Source: Trichomonas vaginalis G3 (lineage: Eukaryota; Parabasalia; Trichomonadida; Trichomonadidae). Taken from it: a stretch of DNA of 64,000 bases. Shown piece by piece: positions 39,992-48,693 of the stretch. The stretch's first letter is position 1; each line of letters starts with the position of its first letter. The position numbers and the translations under genes are program-made. Location of the stretch: the NCBI RefSeq assembly GCF_026262505.1, contig NC_067205.1:12958001-13022000 (forward strand), given 5' to 3'. Under the pieces are notes generated by a model. That model was not told where the DNA came from. It worked only from the letters and a program-made list of their open reading frames with translations, and searched no databases.

Positions 39992-42900
39992 GATGTATCG
40001 GAAGTTGTCTAAGTTAGAACACTCGGAAATAAAACAACTTCTTACAGAAGCTAACATAGATGTTGCAAACCATTACGCGACAAACAAAAAATCACTCCTG
40101 ACTTCATTAAAGACTACAATGGTGAAATAACTTATGATAGAATTCATGAGTTCATAAAGCCGCAACGCGGCGAGGACGAAGTCCATGCAAGAACATTTCC
40201 TTTAAATGACGTTGCTATTGACTTATATCATAGACGTTCAGTACCACATGAAGTAAGGCGTGAAATGTATGACATAACAAATGCAAACGTTGGTCATACT
40301 CGTAAAGCTCTTTCTCATGACGTTCGTCAAGAGATGTTTGAACTTACGAACTCAAACGTTGGTGAAACAAGAAGAGCTGTACCACATGAAGTAAGAAGAG
40401 AAATGTTTGACATAACAAATGCAAACGTTGGTGAAACAAGAAGAAGAGACGACACACTGAAACAACAGAGAAGAGAGATGTTTAAAAGTGCTATAGAACA
40501 AGTTCGCAAAGCTAACGATGTCATTCGTTCCATTGACGACAAACCAAAAGAAGGTGAGAGATGGTTAAAGAAAGATGAAGAGAATAGGAAGAGAAATGTG
40601 AAGTCAGGCAATAGACTCATTGACTTTAACATCGAAGCTTTAGATGAACCAAACAGAGAATATTTACACAAACATTTCGGTAAGGTTTTCATGAGACTCT
40701 TAGAGAAAATTAAAATAAACTCACAACAGAGATGGATGGTATGTTATAAACTTGGTGGAAAGTATGAATGTTCTACGTTAAACCTCAATAATATTGGAAC
40801 ATTACTACATCAGCTCTTGAAGGAGAACTTTATATCAGAGATAGAAGCAAATGCCGCAGGTATTGTTGAAATGCACTATGACTTCTTCTTGACAAACATA
40901 AAGAATCTTACTGAAATAAAGATGTATGATTTAACAGAATATGAAGGCTTAACGATGTCAGATGTAAAGAAAGGCAAACCAAAAAAGAGACCATATAGAG
41001 ATGAAAGCACACTGACAAATGACCAGAAAGCCATTTTGGAAGCTCTTAAGCAAACAGGAAACCCAGCACTTATAGAAAGCTTTTGGAAAGATAATGGTGA
41101 AAAGAAGTTTTATAAGAAGAGAAGCGGTCAGTTCTGGAAGTATCTTTGCACATTACCTATAAATCTTGAACGCTACCAAATCTTCAATGAACTGAACAAA
41201 AGAACTGCAGCACTTATGACAGAAGACAATTGTTTCGTTTATGCTTGCATTCAGGCTGGAGTAGATGAAGAAACTATTGACCACATGAGAGAAGTCATTC
41301 GTGTTAAGACTTTCCCAAAGTAAAGTACAAGAAATTTCCGATTCAACAGGTATAGCATTTAATGTTACCATTGGTTATTTCAATGACTCAAGACATAATG
41401 AAATAAAGAGATATATACCAAAAGAATGTGAAACTGTTCGAACTATTGACTTACTTCTTGTTGAAGACCACTACATGCTAAATGAAAGACTTCCAATGAC
41501 AACATACTTCATTCGCAACTAAAGAAATTCTCAAAGCTTGTGGTGGAATGAACATTGAGAAACAGATGAAGATTATATACAAAGAGAGAAGATAAATATG
41601 TAGTTCGTTATGATAGAACAACACCGTTATGGGATGTTATGAAAACATTGTGGGAGTGCAAATATTTCGAACCTATTTCTTATGGAGAACTTTTCACATA
41701 TACGACTGACTTATATAAACAGAACCTTGCACCATTTAAAGATTTGACATATGCTCCAAAGTATTGTGTACAACTGAAGAAGAAAGCAGAGTCAAAAGAA
41801 GTAAATAAAGCTAAATGTAAGTTCATTCCTGAGCACGTTTTCTTTGCTGACTTTGAGTGTAGCACAGACGGCTTTCATAAAGCGTTTAACATATGTTATG
41901 ACAGTGAAGATGGTTCAGTTAGTGAAAGCATTTGGGGTCAGAACTGTGCAACAGAATTTTTGGAACGACTTCCTGACAAGAGTTTAATATATTTCCATAA
42001 CCTCAGCTATGACATAAACTTTATCTTAAGACACATGACAGAAGTGAAAGGAACTCCCATCATTAAAGGTTCACGAACAATGCAAATAACTGGTTTATAT
42101 AAAGGACGGGCAATTATTATAAAAGACTCTTACAGTGTTATAAATAAGAAACTTAAACTATTTCCTGCTATGTTTAACTTACAAACAGGACCGAAAGAAG
42201 TATTTCCATACAACTACTACAGCAGTACTTTGTTAGCAAATGACAACAGAACTGGTGTCATTTCTGAAGCATGTAAGTTTGTCAAGGATGCAGATACATT
42301 CATGAAGAACATAGATTCCATCAAAGGTTGCAGAATAGATGAGAACCACTTCGACTTAGAAAAATATAGCACGTTTTACTGCAAACAAGATGTAAGAATT
42401 TTAAGAGAAGGTTTTGTAAAGTTCCGCAATGACTTATTGAAAGAGTTTGATTTAAACGTTTATGACTACGTTAGTATTTGTTCTATTGCTAACAAATTGT
42501 TTGAGAACAGAGTATACTTCCCGAATGGAAATCTTTATGACCTCTCAAATAAACCAAGAGAATTTATTTCGAGATGCATTCAACGTGGAAGATGTATGTT
42601 GTCAGATAACATGAAACAAAAGAGCGAAAAGAAACTCATTGCTGACTTCGACGCTGTTTCATTATATCCATCCGCTATAGCAAGACTTTATACTTTAGAA
42701 GGAATTCCAAAAGTATTGAAGGATGAGATGTTAAGCACAGAGTATCTCATGAGACATTTATTCGATGACGACCAAAAGGAACCCATTGGTGAAAAGTTTA
42801 TGTCAGGCTTCTTTGTTCTCATTAAGATAACAGAGATTGGAATACATAGACACTTTCCTTTAATAGTTTGTGACCCTGAACTAAATCCAGAACTTAACGT

Positions 42901-43904
42901 TCCCAGAAGTTCAAACACTTGCTGTTAATGTATGTTGACCATATAACATTACAAGACCTCATAAAATATCAAGGTGTCAAATGTGAAGTGTTGCAAGGAT
43001 ACTATTACGATGGAAACAGAGATTGAGAATAAGAGATGAAGTAAAGAAGTTGTTTGAGTTAAGGTTAAAGTATAAGAAAGAAGAAAACCCATTACAAGAA
43101 ATTATAAAACTCATTCTGAACAGCATTTATGGCAAAACTATTTTATCTCCTATTGAGTCAAAAATAACCATAGTAGATGACAAAGATGCTATAAGATATG
43201 CTATAAGAAATTACAACCATATAGTGAAGTTCGAAGGTTTGGATGGTTCCGATAAAACTATTTTCAAACTAACGAAAAGCATTTGCAGACACTTTAACTT
43301 CTGTCCACTTGGTGTAAATATTCTATCAATGTCGAAGAGAATAATGAATGAAGTATTCTGTACTGCTGAGGACATGGGCTTGCATATAGCCTATCAGGAT
43401 ACGGACAGTATGCATATTTTCAATGAAGACATCCCGCGTTTAGCTCAGGAATTTCAGAAGAGATATGGTAGAGAACTTATTGGTAAAACATTAGGTCAAT
43501 TTCATAGCGACTTCGCAGAAATAACACCTGAAAAACAAAGTTTAGCATACAAGTCAATATTTTGTGGAAAGAAGACCTACATAGACTTACTCACTAACGA
43601 TTTAAATGAAGTTGCATTCCACTGCAGAATGAAAGGCGTGAAGCAAGATGTTATTGCTTTAACCGCTAATGAAATGTTTCCTGAAGCTATACAATGCTAT
43701 TACAATGAAGATAAAGGTTTAATGGTTCCGCAAGGAAAATTTGACAAAGACTCTGAGTTCAGTGTTATGAAGTTATATAAAGCACTTCATGATGGTCAAG
43801 AGATTGTATTTGACTTATGTAAGTCATGTCAACCTTGCTTTGAAGAGAAGTTTAACTTCTCAATAACGACTAAAACAAGTTTCATACGTAAGTTGAAGTT
43901 CTGA
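39992..43904 (+). pseudogene. Protein-primed-type family-B DNA polymerase, inner Polinton
   Basis: The Polinton replicase. The locus opens at ATG 39992 after a TTTTTTATTTCC promoter-like tract. Visible in order: a repeated segment near 40250-40450 (HEVRREMFDITNANVGETRR, three times), an exonuclease domain with FADFEC near 41845 and FHNLSYDINFI near 42000, polymerase motif A DFDAVSLYPS near 42650, motif B LNSIYGKT near 43125 and motif C YQDTDSMH near 43395. These are the DNA_pol_B_2 marks used by Polintons, adenoviruses and protein-primed phages. It looks broken, with about four breaks. The outer element has a different, divergent family-B polymerase at 62010-64000. Confidence 0.88.
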
Positions 43905-43985
43905 GGTCATTTATTTTTGTCAGCAATGAGGTCATTCGTGATAAAAATAAGCCGCTAGCGGCAAGGGCGAAGCCCATGTGGTCAT

Positions 43986-44843
43986 TTACAATACAGCTAT
44001 TGTAGAGTTTAACAATTGTGCTTCAATGTATAAACAATCTTTCCCATCTGGAGGTAGCAAAACAGGTGCTTTATGGTCATGAGTGGAGTACATGTCTATC
44101 CAAAACTCACGATTGAAGCCAGTAAGCTTGTAATATTTAGGATTTGGCAGTGGTGAATTTCTTGTATGACCAATGAACTCATTTTCAACGCCTTTGGCTA
44201 TATTAGAGTAAAGTATTGCTTGCTTTCTATCCCAAATACCTGGAAATCTAATTTCTGAATAATCATTTTTCCTCGGAAGCATTGCATCATAATTGAATAC
44301 ACTTTTGAAATCATCACTTGGTTCAGAGATTTGAAATTTTATACGTAATGGATTTTCTTTCTTTTCAGCTAATTCATTGAATGGTGAAAATATTATGAAT
44401 TGACAGTCATGTGTTCCATCTTCATTTTCCACGAACTCGTAATGAAAAGCTATTAATCTTTCTACAATTCCTTCTTCTTTCAGTTTTGCAAGAAAATCAC
44501 GTAAAGGTTTTAATATTTCTAAATCCATGTTGAACTTCTTTTGAAAATTTTCGTAAAATGTAATTATACAGTCTTCTAACGTCGTACTATCATTGAAGTA
44601 CCTGTACATGTGAATGTTTTGAGCACTTAAAGACTGTTCGTCATTTTCTATCTCGACTTGAAGTATAAATTCAACCTTTCTGAAAGCACGTGTTATATAC
44701 ATAGATGTTATGCCAATGTACTTCTCTTCATTTATGTTCACAATCCAGTCTGTTGGAAACTTAAACGTTACTCTGTTCCCCTTTATTTTGACGTCAGGGT
44801 TTTCACTACTGAACGCAACAGATAAAGGTATTTGTCTATACAT
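43986..44843 (-). CDS. Virion-type protein, 285-aa member of the three-gene family
   Basis: ATG 44843 with TTTATTTTTATCGGAACTAA just before it on its strand. Starts MYRQIPLSVAFSSENPDVKIKGNRVTFKFPTDWIVNINEEKYIGITSMYITRAFRKVEFILQVEI, then a helical stretch (ITFYENFQKKFNMDLEILKPLRDFLAKLKEE) and further beta-rich sequence. The FKFPTDW block and the strand-helix order are shared with 60706-61566 in the outer element and, over a shorter length, with 29615-30034. The C-terminal DCLYIEAQLLNSTIAVL is hydrophobic but not a membrane segment. Role unknown; each Polinton keeps at least one copy, so I infer a conserved virion component, perhaps a minor capsid protein. Frame intact. Confidence 0.65.
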   Translation of the reverse strand: MYRQIPLSVAFSSENPDVKIKGNRVTFKFPTDWIVNINEEKYIGITSMYITRAFRKVEFILQVEIENDEQSLSAQNIHMYRYFNDSTTLEDCIITFYENFQKKFNMDLEILKPLRDFLAKLKEEGIVERLIAFHYEFVENEDGTHDCQFIIFSPFNELAEKKENPLRIKFQISEPSDDFKSVFNYDAMLPRKNDYSEIRFPGIWDRKQAILYSNIAKGVENEFIGHTRNSPLPNPKYYKLTGFNREFWIDMYSTHDHKAPVLLPPDGKDCLYIEAQLLNSTIAVL

Positions 44844-44867
44844 TTAGTTCCGATAAAAATAAACCAT

Positions 44868-45140
44868 TTACTCTTTCTTCTCTTCAGCTTCTTTAGCTTT
44901 TTGTTCTTCCTTTGCTTTTGCTTCTTCTCTAGCTTTCTTCGCCAGCAAACGTGGGTTCTTCTGTCTTCCAGCAGCTAATGCAGCAAGTTGTTTTTCACTT
45001 AACTTTCTCTTTGGTTTCTCTGGCTTTTGTTCTTGTTTTTGTTCCTTCAGTTCGGATAAAATTTGCTCACGAATTTCTTTCTTCAATGCTTCAACATCTA
45101 TGACCCCTTGGGTCTTGTCCGTAGGGCTTGTCTGAGTCAT
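44868..45140 (-). CDS. 90-aa Lys/Glu-rich coiled-coil protein, inner Polinton
   Basis: ATG 45140 (Met-Thr-Gln-Thr-Ser) is chosen because TTTTTTATCTGCAGTCAA, the short promoter motif, lies just before it; the frame is open further to a TTG. After a short polar start the protein is an almost continuous charged helix (VEALKKEIREQILSELKEQKQEQKPEKPKRKLSEKQLAALAAGRQKNP, then KKAREEAKAKEEQKAKEAEEKKE). No family recognised. Its place between two virion-type genes and next to the capsid gene, and its short late-type promoter, suggest a small core or scaffold protein; that is inference. Frame intact. Confidence 0.6.
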   Translation of the reverse strand: MTQTSPTDKTQGVIDVEALKKEIREQILSELKEQKQEQKPEKPKRKLSEKQLAALAAGRQKNPRLLAKKAREEAKAKEEQKAKEAEEKKE

Positions 45141-45185
45141 TTGACTGCAGATAAAAAACAAAATTGAAACTTTAACCAATGTAAA

Positions 45186-45614
45186 ATGAGCTTGTCAAAA
45201 TCAGAACGAGAGTCTATTATATTAAATGACGCCAGAGGAATACAACATCCTTTCTATTACGTAAGTCAGAGTAAAGATGGTAAAATATACGTAAGAAAAA
45301 GAAAGGTTCCATTAGCGAATGCAGAGAGCGACAACATTAAGGTGCATGGCACCGAGGGTGAAGCCCATATAAAACCTTCTGTTCAAACTGAGCCACCAAA
45401 AGAACAAGAAGAAAAGAAGCCAGATGTACTTTCAATAACGAACCAAGAGCTTATTGCAAAGTTCGTGAATTTCATTGAAAAGCAAACCGAGTCAAAGAAC
45501 CCTGACCCACCAGTGAAAGAAGTTGAGACAAAAGAGAATGTACAGTTCATTGAAAATGTCAAGAAACAACTTCCACCACGAATGCCAAGAAGAAGAGTGA
45601 GAATAATGAAGTAA
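45186..45614 (+). CDS. 142-aa basic-ended protein, inner Polinton
   Basis: Starts MSLSKSERESIILNDARGIQHPFYYVSQSKDGKIYVRKRKVPL. The motif F/Y-Y-V-x-x-x-KDG-K-I/V-x-x-RK-x-x-x-PL recurs at the start of 47767-48003 (GFYIHTMKDGRVQFRKIKQPLDKE), so the two small proteins share a module of about 30 residues. The middle is Pro/Glu-rich and probably disordered; the end (PPRMPRRRVRIMK) is very basic, as in DNA-binding core proteins or capsid-interacting tails. It lies immediately before the major capsid gene, same strand. Family not recognised; intact. Confidence 0.6.
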   Translation: MSLSKSERESIILNDARGIQHPFYYVSQSKDGKIYVRKRKVPLANAESDNIKVHGTEGEAHIKPSVQTEPPKEQEEKKPDVLSITNQELIAKFVNFIEKQTESKNPDPPVKEVETKENVQFIENVKKQLPPRMPRRRVRIMK

Positions 45615-45641
45615 ATAGATATTTTTATCTGAAGTAAATAC

Positions 45642-47216
45642 ATGCAGAACGAACAGCTAAACGAATTTACTCCAGCAGAGCATATTCATCAGATTCGCTC
45701 ATATTTCGATATCATAGACAATGCAGTTCAAATTGGTGACACTAATAGAAAATATTCTGACGCAAAGATTCCATCACAACCTGGAACTGCTAAAGATAAC
45801 ACATGGGTAACATTCAATCTCTCACCTCCTGGTGAAAATATGTTGGACCTTTACAATACATTCATTACGTATAAAATGGAAGGTCAATTTATTGTAGATA
45901 AAGAAATTGGTTCAGGTTCCAATAAAACAAACCCACCAGGATTTTGGATTGGTTTCGATGACGCTTTCTATGCAGTTGCTGGATATCAAATCCTTGCAAA
46001 TGGTCGTATCGTATATTCTCAAGACAACGCAAGAGAAGAAGCATATATAACTTCAAACTCACAAACTACCGAACAAATAAAGAAAGTAGATGTTTTTTCA
46101 AAGACTCGACATGAAGATGTATGGAGTCATTCGGGAACATGCAGAACAGGACAAATTGTTAGTGGTCCAATTACAGCAGGAAAATCATTTGATTTTAAGC
46201 TTCGTTTAAGAATTCCTGTTAGAAAGTTTTTACCATTAGAAGCTATAAGATTTATTCCTGCATTTGCTGGTAACATTCAGCTTAAAGTAAAGTTCAGTAG
46301 CGACGCATTACAATGCACATCTATATCTGTAAATGATATCATTGCTTTCAATCCAACTCTTAAAGTTGCATTTGCTTCAGATTCAAATCCACCGACAAAT
46401 AAATTTGTTCCATGGAATGAACCATTCACTATGATAACGAAGGCAATAGAAGCTAGTGGAACAGTTACTATTACAACTGTAACCCAGCAACTATTTCGAA
46501 CAAAGATGGATTTTAATGAATGTTTCATTCATCCAAAATCATTCTCTTTAGACCCTAACATTTATACAGAACTTGTAGAACATTATACAAACGAGGCTTT
46601 ATGTTTTCCTGTTAAAGTTATGGATTGGATTCCTATGGACGGTTCATTCTCAAAGAATACAGATAGTTCAAGTGCAACATTTACAGCAGCTTATACGCCT
46701 ATTAATGTTAAAAGTATTTGGGCACTATTTAGAAAGAAAGACAACTATTATGTTAATTTTGAGAACCCTAAGTTTAAATATCTTCAGCTTTCCATGGGAG
46801 CTTATGGAAATATGCCTGCAGAACCTGAAAAATCATATGGACCTGTATTTTATGAAATGGTTGCGAACGCTTGCAATACAAACAATGATATGATAGGATT
46901 TAATGAAGATGTTATGAGGTCATTGGTGGATGATGGTAGTGTGGAACATAAATGGGATAGCTATGACAACACACATTTCTTATGTGGTTTTCCAACAGAA
47001 GTGGACTTTTGCTTCCAGCAAGGTCAAACATCTACTGCTCCAATAACATACAAATTGTCTGTTAAAGGACCTATTGAACTAGCAACTGAAAATGTACCAA
47101 AGCCACTTATTGGATTTATGAGGGATTGTTGCTTTGCAATACAAGTAAGACATTCAGGCATACCAATAATAAGACTTGACGACTATAACTTAGCTGCGGA
47201 CGACAGTGAGGAATAA
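45642..47216 (+). CDS. Major capsid protein (double jelly-roll), inner Polinton
   Basis: 524 residues from ATG 45642, with TATTTTTATCTGAAGTAAAT directly upstream. Alternating beta-strand pattern throughout and two comparable halves. The stretch FDFKLRLRIPVRKFLPLEAIRFIPAFAGNIQLKVKFSSD near residue 185 matches VKLKLRVPLSSFLIFRFLRYLPNWAGKISIELTPS in the outer element's protein (51853-53460), and both share the closing region near PLIGFMRDCCFAIQVRHSG / PIALFTEDALLKIRSM in position. Length and layout fit the Polinton/adeno-like double-jelly-roll capsid protein that builds icosahedral shells. It sits in a row with small virion-type genes on both sides. Open frame throughout. Identification rests on the family pattern, not on a search. 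Confidence 0.8.
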   Translation: MQNEQLNEFTPAEHIHQIRSYFDIIDNAVQIGDTNRKYSDAKIPSQPGTAKDNTWVTFNLSPPGENMLDLYNTFITYKMEGQFIVDKEIGSGSNKTNPPGFWIGFDDAFYAVAGYQILANGRIVYSQDNAREEAYITSNSQTTEQIKKVDVFSKTRHEDVWSHSGTCRTGQIVSGPITAGKSFDFKLRLRIPVRKFLPLEAIRFIPAFAGNIQLKVKFSSDALQCTSISVNDIIAFNPTLKVAFASDSNPPTNKFVPWNEPFTMITKAIEASGTVTITTVTQQLFRTKMDFNECFIHPKSFSLDPNIYTELVEHYTNEALCFPVKVMDWIPMDGSFSKNTDSSSATFTAAYTPINVKSIWALFRKKDNYYVNFENPKFKYLQLSMGAYGNMPAEPEKSYGPVFYEMVANACNTNNDMIGFNEDVMRSLVDDGSVEHKWDSYDNTHFLCGFPTEVDFCFQQGQTSTAPITYKLSVKGPIELATENVPKPLIGFMRDCCFAIQVRHSGIPIIRLDDYNLAADDSEE

Positions 47217-47246
47217 AGGATGAACGTTTATTTTTAAAGCTTATAA

Positions 47247-47717
47247 ATGAGTTCTTCATCAAGCTCTCGTGAACCTTCACCATCTATGAAACAAACTTTA
47301 CCAAACGATTATGGAGCACCTATTGAATATTTCTTACGAGCTGCACAATGGCAAAGAGCAGTCTCACCAAGGTTAGGTGTTCCACCAGCTCCTGTCAAAA
47401 ATAGCATTTGGTCAAGTCCTTATATAAAATATGGTCTCCCACTAGGTTTGCTAGCTACAGCAGGAGCAGTAATGATGTTGAAAAGAAATAAAGCAAATGT
47501 TGTAAATAATACTGAAGTAGCTGAAGTTAAACAAACTCTGACACCTTCGCCAAAACCAACGTCAAAACCAACACCTTCACAAACAACACCTTCAATGACT
47601 CCTGAACCTATGAAAGTACAAACTCCTGTTCAAAAGTCAACTCCAAAACCGACTCCAACATTTAAACCAGAACCCACACCACAAATAAATTGTAAAACTC
47701 CAGCGTTTCCTTACTGA
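47247..47717 (+). CDS. 156-aa membrane protein with Pro/Thr tail, inner Polinton
   Basis: Residues ~65-85 (IKYGLPLGLLATAGAVMML) form one clear membrane segment. Before it lies a Ser-rich start and a helical stretch (APIEYFLRAAQWQRAVSPRLG); after it a Lys/Arg stop and a long low-complexity tail of Pro-Thr-Ser-Lys (TPSPKPTSKPTPSQTTPSMTPEPMK). It follows the capsid gene by 30 bases with a TTTATTTTTAAAGC motif before its ATG. One-pass proteins of this size occur among Polinton and adeno-like virion genes, some of them membrane-active. No family recognised. Frame intact. Confidence 0.6.
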   Translation: MSSSSSSREPSPSMKQTLPNDYGAPIEYFLRAAQWQRAVSPRLGVPPAPVKNSIWSSPYIKYGLPLGLLATAGAVMMLKRNKANVVNNTEVAEVKQTLTPSPKPTSKPTPSQTTPSMTPEPMKVQTPVQKSTPKPTPTFKPEPTPQINCKTPAFPY

Positions 47718-47766
47718 AAAAATAACGTTATTTTTTATTTAATATTAAAATTTTTATTTTATTGAA

Positions 47767-48003
47767 ATGACGACTAAAGTCACTGAAGCAATGAAACAAA
47801 AGTTCTTGGTAGAATACATTAAATCAGGAACTATTCCAGAAGGTTTTTACATTCATACTATGAAGGATGGTAGAGTTCAGTTTAGAAAGATAAAGCAACC
47901 ATTAGATAAAGAAGGAATTTTGAGAAAGATTAAACTTCATGAGGACAACATTGCTGAACTTAAGAAGAAGTTAGAAGAGTTGGAGAAAGGAAGAGAGTTA
48001 TAA
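47767..48003 (+). CDS. 78-aa coiled-coil protein, inner Polinton
   Basis: Starts MTTKVTEAMKQKFLVEYIKSGTIPEGFYIHTMKDGRVQFRKIKQPL, sharing the FY-KDG-RK-PL module with 45186-45614, then ends in a heptad-rich helix (LRKIKLHEDNIAELKKKLEELEKGREL). Preceded by AAATTTTTATTTTATTGAA. Its last codons run into the inner border of the right TIR (47989). No family recognised. Small size and position in the capsid gene row suggest a virion accessory protein. Frame intact. Confidence 0.6.
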   Translation: MTTKVTEAMKQKFLVEYIKSGTIPEGFYIHTMKDGRVQFRKIKQPLDKEGILRKIKLHEDNIAELKKKLEELEKGREL

Positions 48004-48019
48004 AGCAATGAATTCAAGT

Positions 48020-48062
48020 GGGTGAAAAACCGGGTGAAAAAAGAGGTGAGATTTCACCACTT
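48020..48062 (+). promoter_or_regulatory. Operator repeats (GGGTGAAA type) in the right TIR
   Basis: GGGTGAAA at 48020 and 48032 and AGGTGAGA at 48044 are 12 bp apart, and the last runs into ATTTCACCACTTCACC, making the palindrome. It is the same design and nearly the same bases as the operator before the KilA-N gene at 38165-38203, so both genes probably answer to one regulator. Confidence 0.7.
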
Positions 48063-48168
48063 CACCTTAATTTATTTTGTGCTATGTTTTCATACGCGTG
48101 AAGGTAGTAATATCATTTATTTTTAAGTTTATTTTTATATAAATTATTTTTATTTTATTTTTATGTAA

Positions 48169-48489
48169 ATGACGAAAACTATTGAGATAACAAACTACAA
48201 CGGTCATGAGTTCAAGAATTTGTTCTTCGTTCCTCGTGAAAATACATTCTATCAGATACGAGGGAGAAAGGGTAAAGTTAGTTTGAGCGTTTATGACAAA
48301 GAGCATTATGGAAGATATATACAAGCAATAGATACAAACGGTAAGCGTGTTTCATTAGCTTTGTCAAAACTTATAAACATTAATTATGACAGTGACTTTG
48401 ACCTATATGAAGAAGAAAGTGAGTCAGAAGATTATGAGCTGTTATGTGAAGCACAGCAATGGGAGGAGTTGCAATACTTTTGTAAGTGA
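48169..48489 (+). CDS. TIR-borne 106-aa protein, right copy
   Basis: Identical in protein to 27931-28251, as expected for a gene inside long terminal inverted repeats. The upstream side is a tract of TTATTTTTAT repeats ending at the ATG, and the operator repeats lie about 110 bases further up. The stop codon overlaps a second set of 12-bp repeats (48487-48522). Beta-rich first half, acidic end, no known family. The perfect identity of the two copies means recent insertion or arm-to-arm conversion. Confidence 0.75.
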   Translation: MTKTIEITNYNGHEFKNLFFVPRENTFYQIRGRKGKVSLSVYDKEHYGRYIQAIDTNGKRVSLALSKLININYDSDFDLYEEESESEDYELLCEAQQWEELQYFCK

Positions 48490-48525
48490 GAACATTAATG
48501 GGAACGTTAGTGAGAACGTTTATTT
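48485..48525. repeat. 12-bp tandem repeats (GAACGTTAGT type) near the TIR tip
   Basis: GAGAACATTAAT, GGGAACGTTAGT and GAGAACGTTTAT follow one another without gaps, each 12 bp. The mirror set is in the left TIR at about 27895-27935. Position near the element end would suit a replication-protein or regulator site. Confidence 0.7.
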
Positions 48526-48693
48526 TTTACATTAGTGAGGTGAAGAGGTTGGCGGCTTTGTAAATATTTAATGTTAAATTAGTGTTGTCGTTTGTGTTGT
48601 AAAATATACGTTAGCGGTTTTGTAAAGTGTCAAACCGTTATCTTGGGTAAGGTGGAACGCAGTGCCACCATAACCAAGATAGGGATACTAACT

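Larger units (their letters stand above)
27727..48693. mobile_element. Inner Polinton (Maverick), 21 kb, complete ends
   Basis: Fossil element with terminal inverted repeats starting AGTTAGTATCCC and a 5-bp target duplication GACAT at 27722-27726 and 48694-48698. Parts in order: TIR gene, Ala/Gly-rich basic protein, virion-type proteins, packaging ATPase, penton-like candidate, collagen/coiled-coil fibre, phage-type adhesin, DDE integrase, KilA-N protein, protein-primed-type DNA polymerase, major capsid protein, TM protein, TIR gene. I do not see an adenovirus-type protease. The ends look whole and the arms are almost identical, so insertion was recent; the inside looks broken, with roughly ten breaks. 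Size and gene set fit trichomonad Mavericks. Confidence 0.9.
47989..48693. repeat. Right terminal inverted repeat of the inner Polinton
   Basis: Nearly identical in inverted order to 27727-28419. It ends GGGATACTAACT at 48693, followed by the duplicated GACAT. The outermost ~120 bases next to the tip (CCAAGATAGGGATACTAACT and inwards) are non-coding. Confidence 0.9.
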
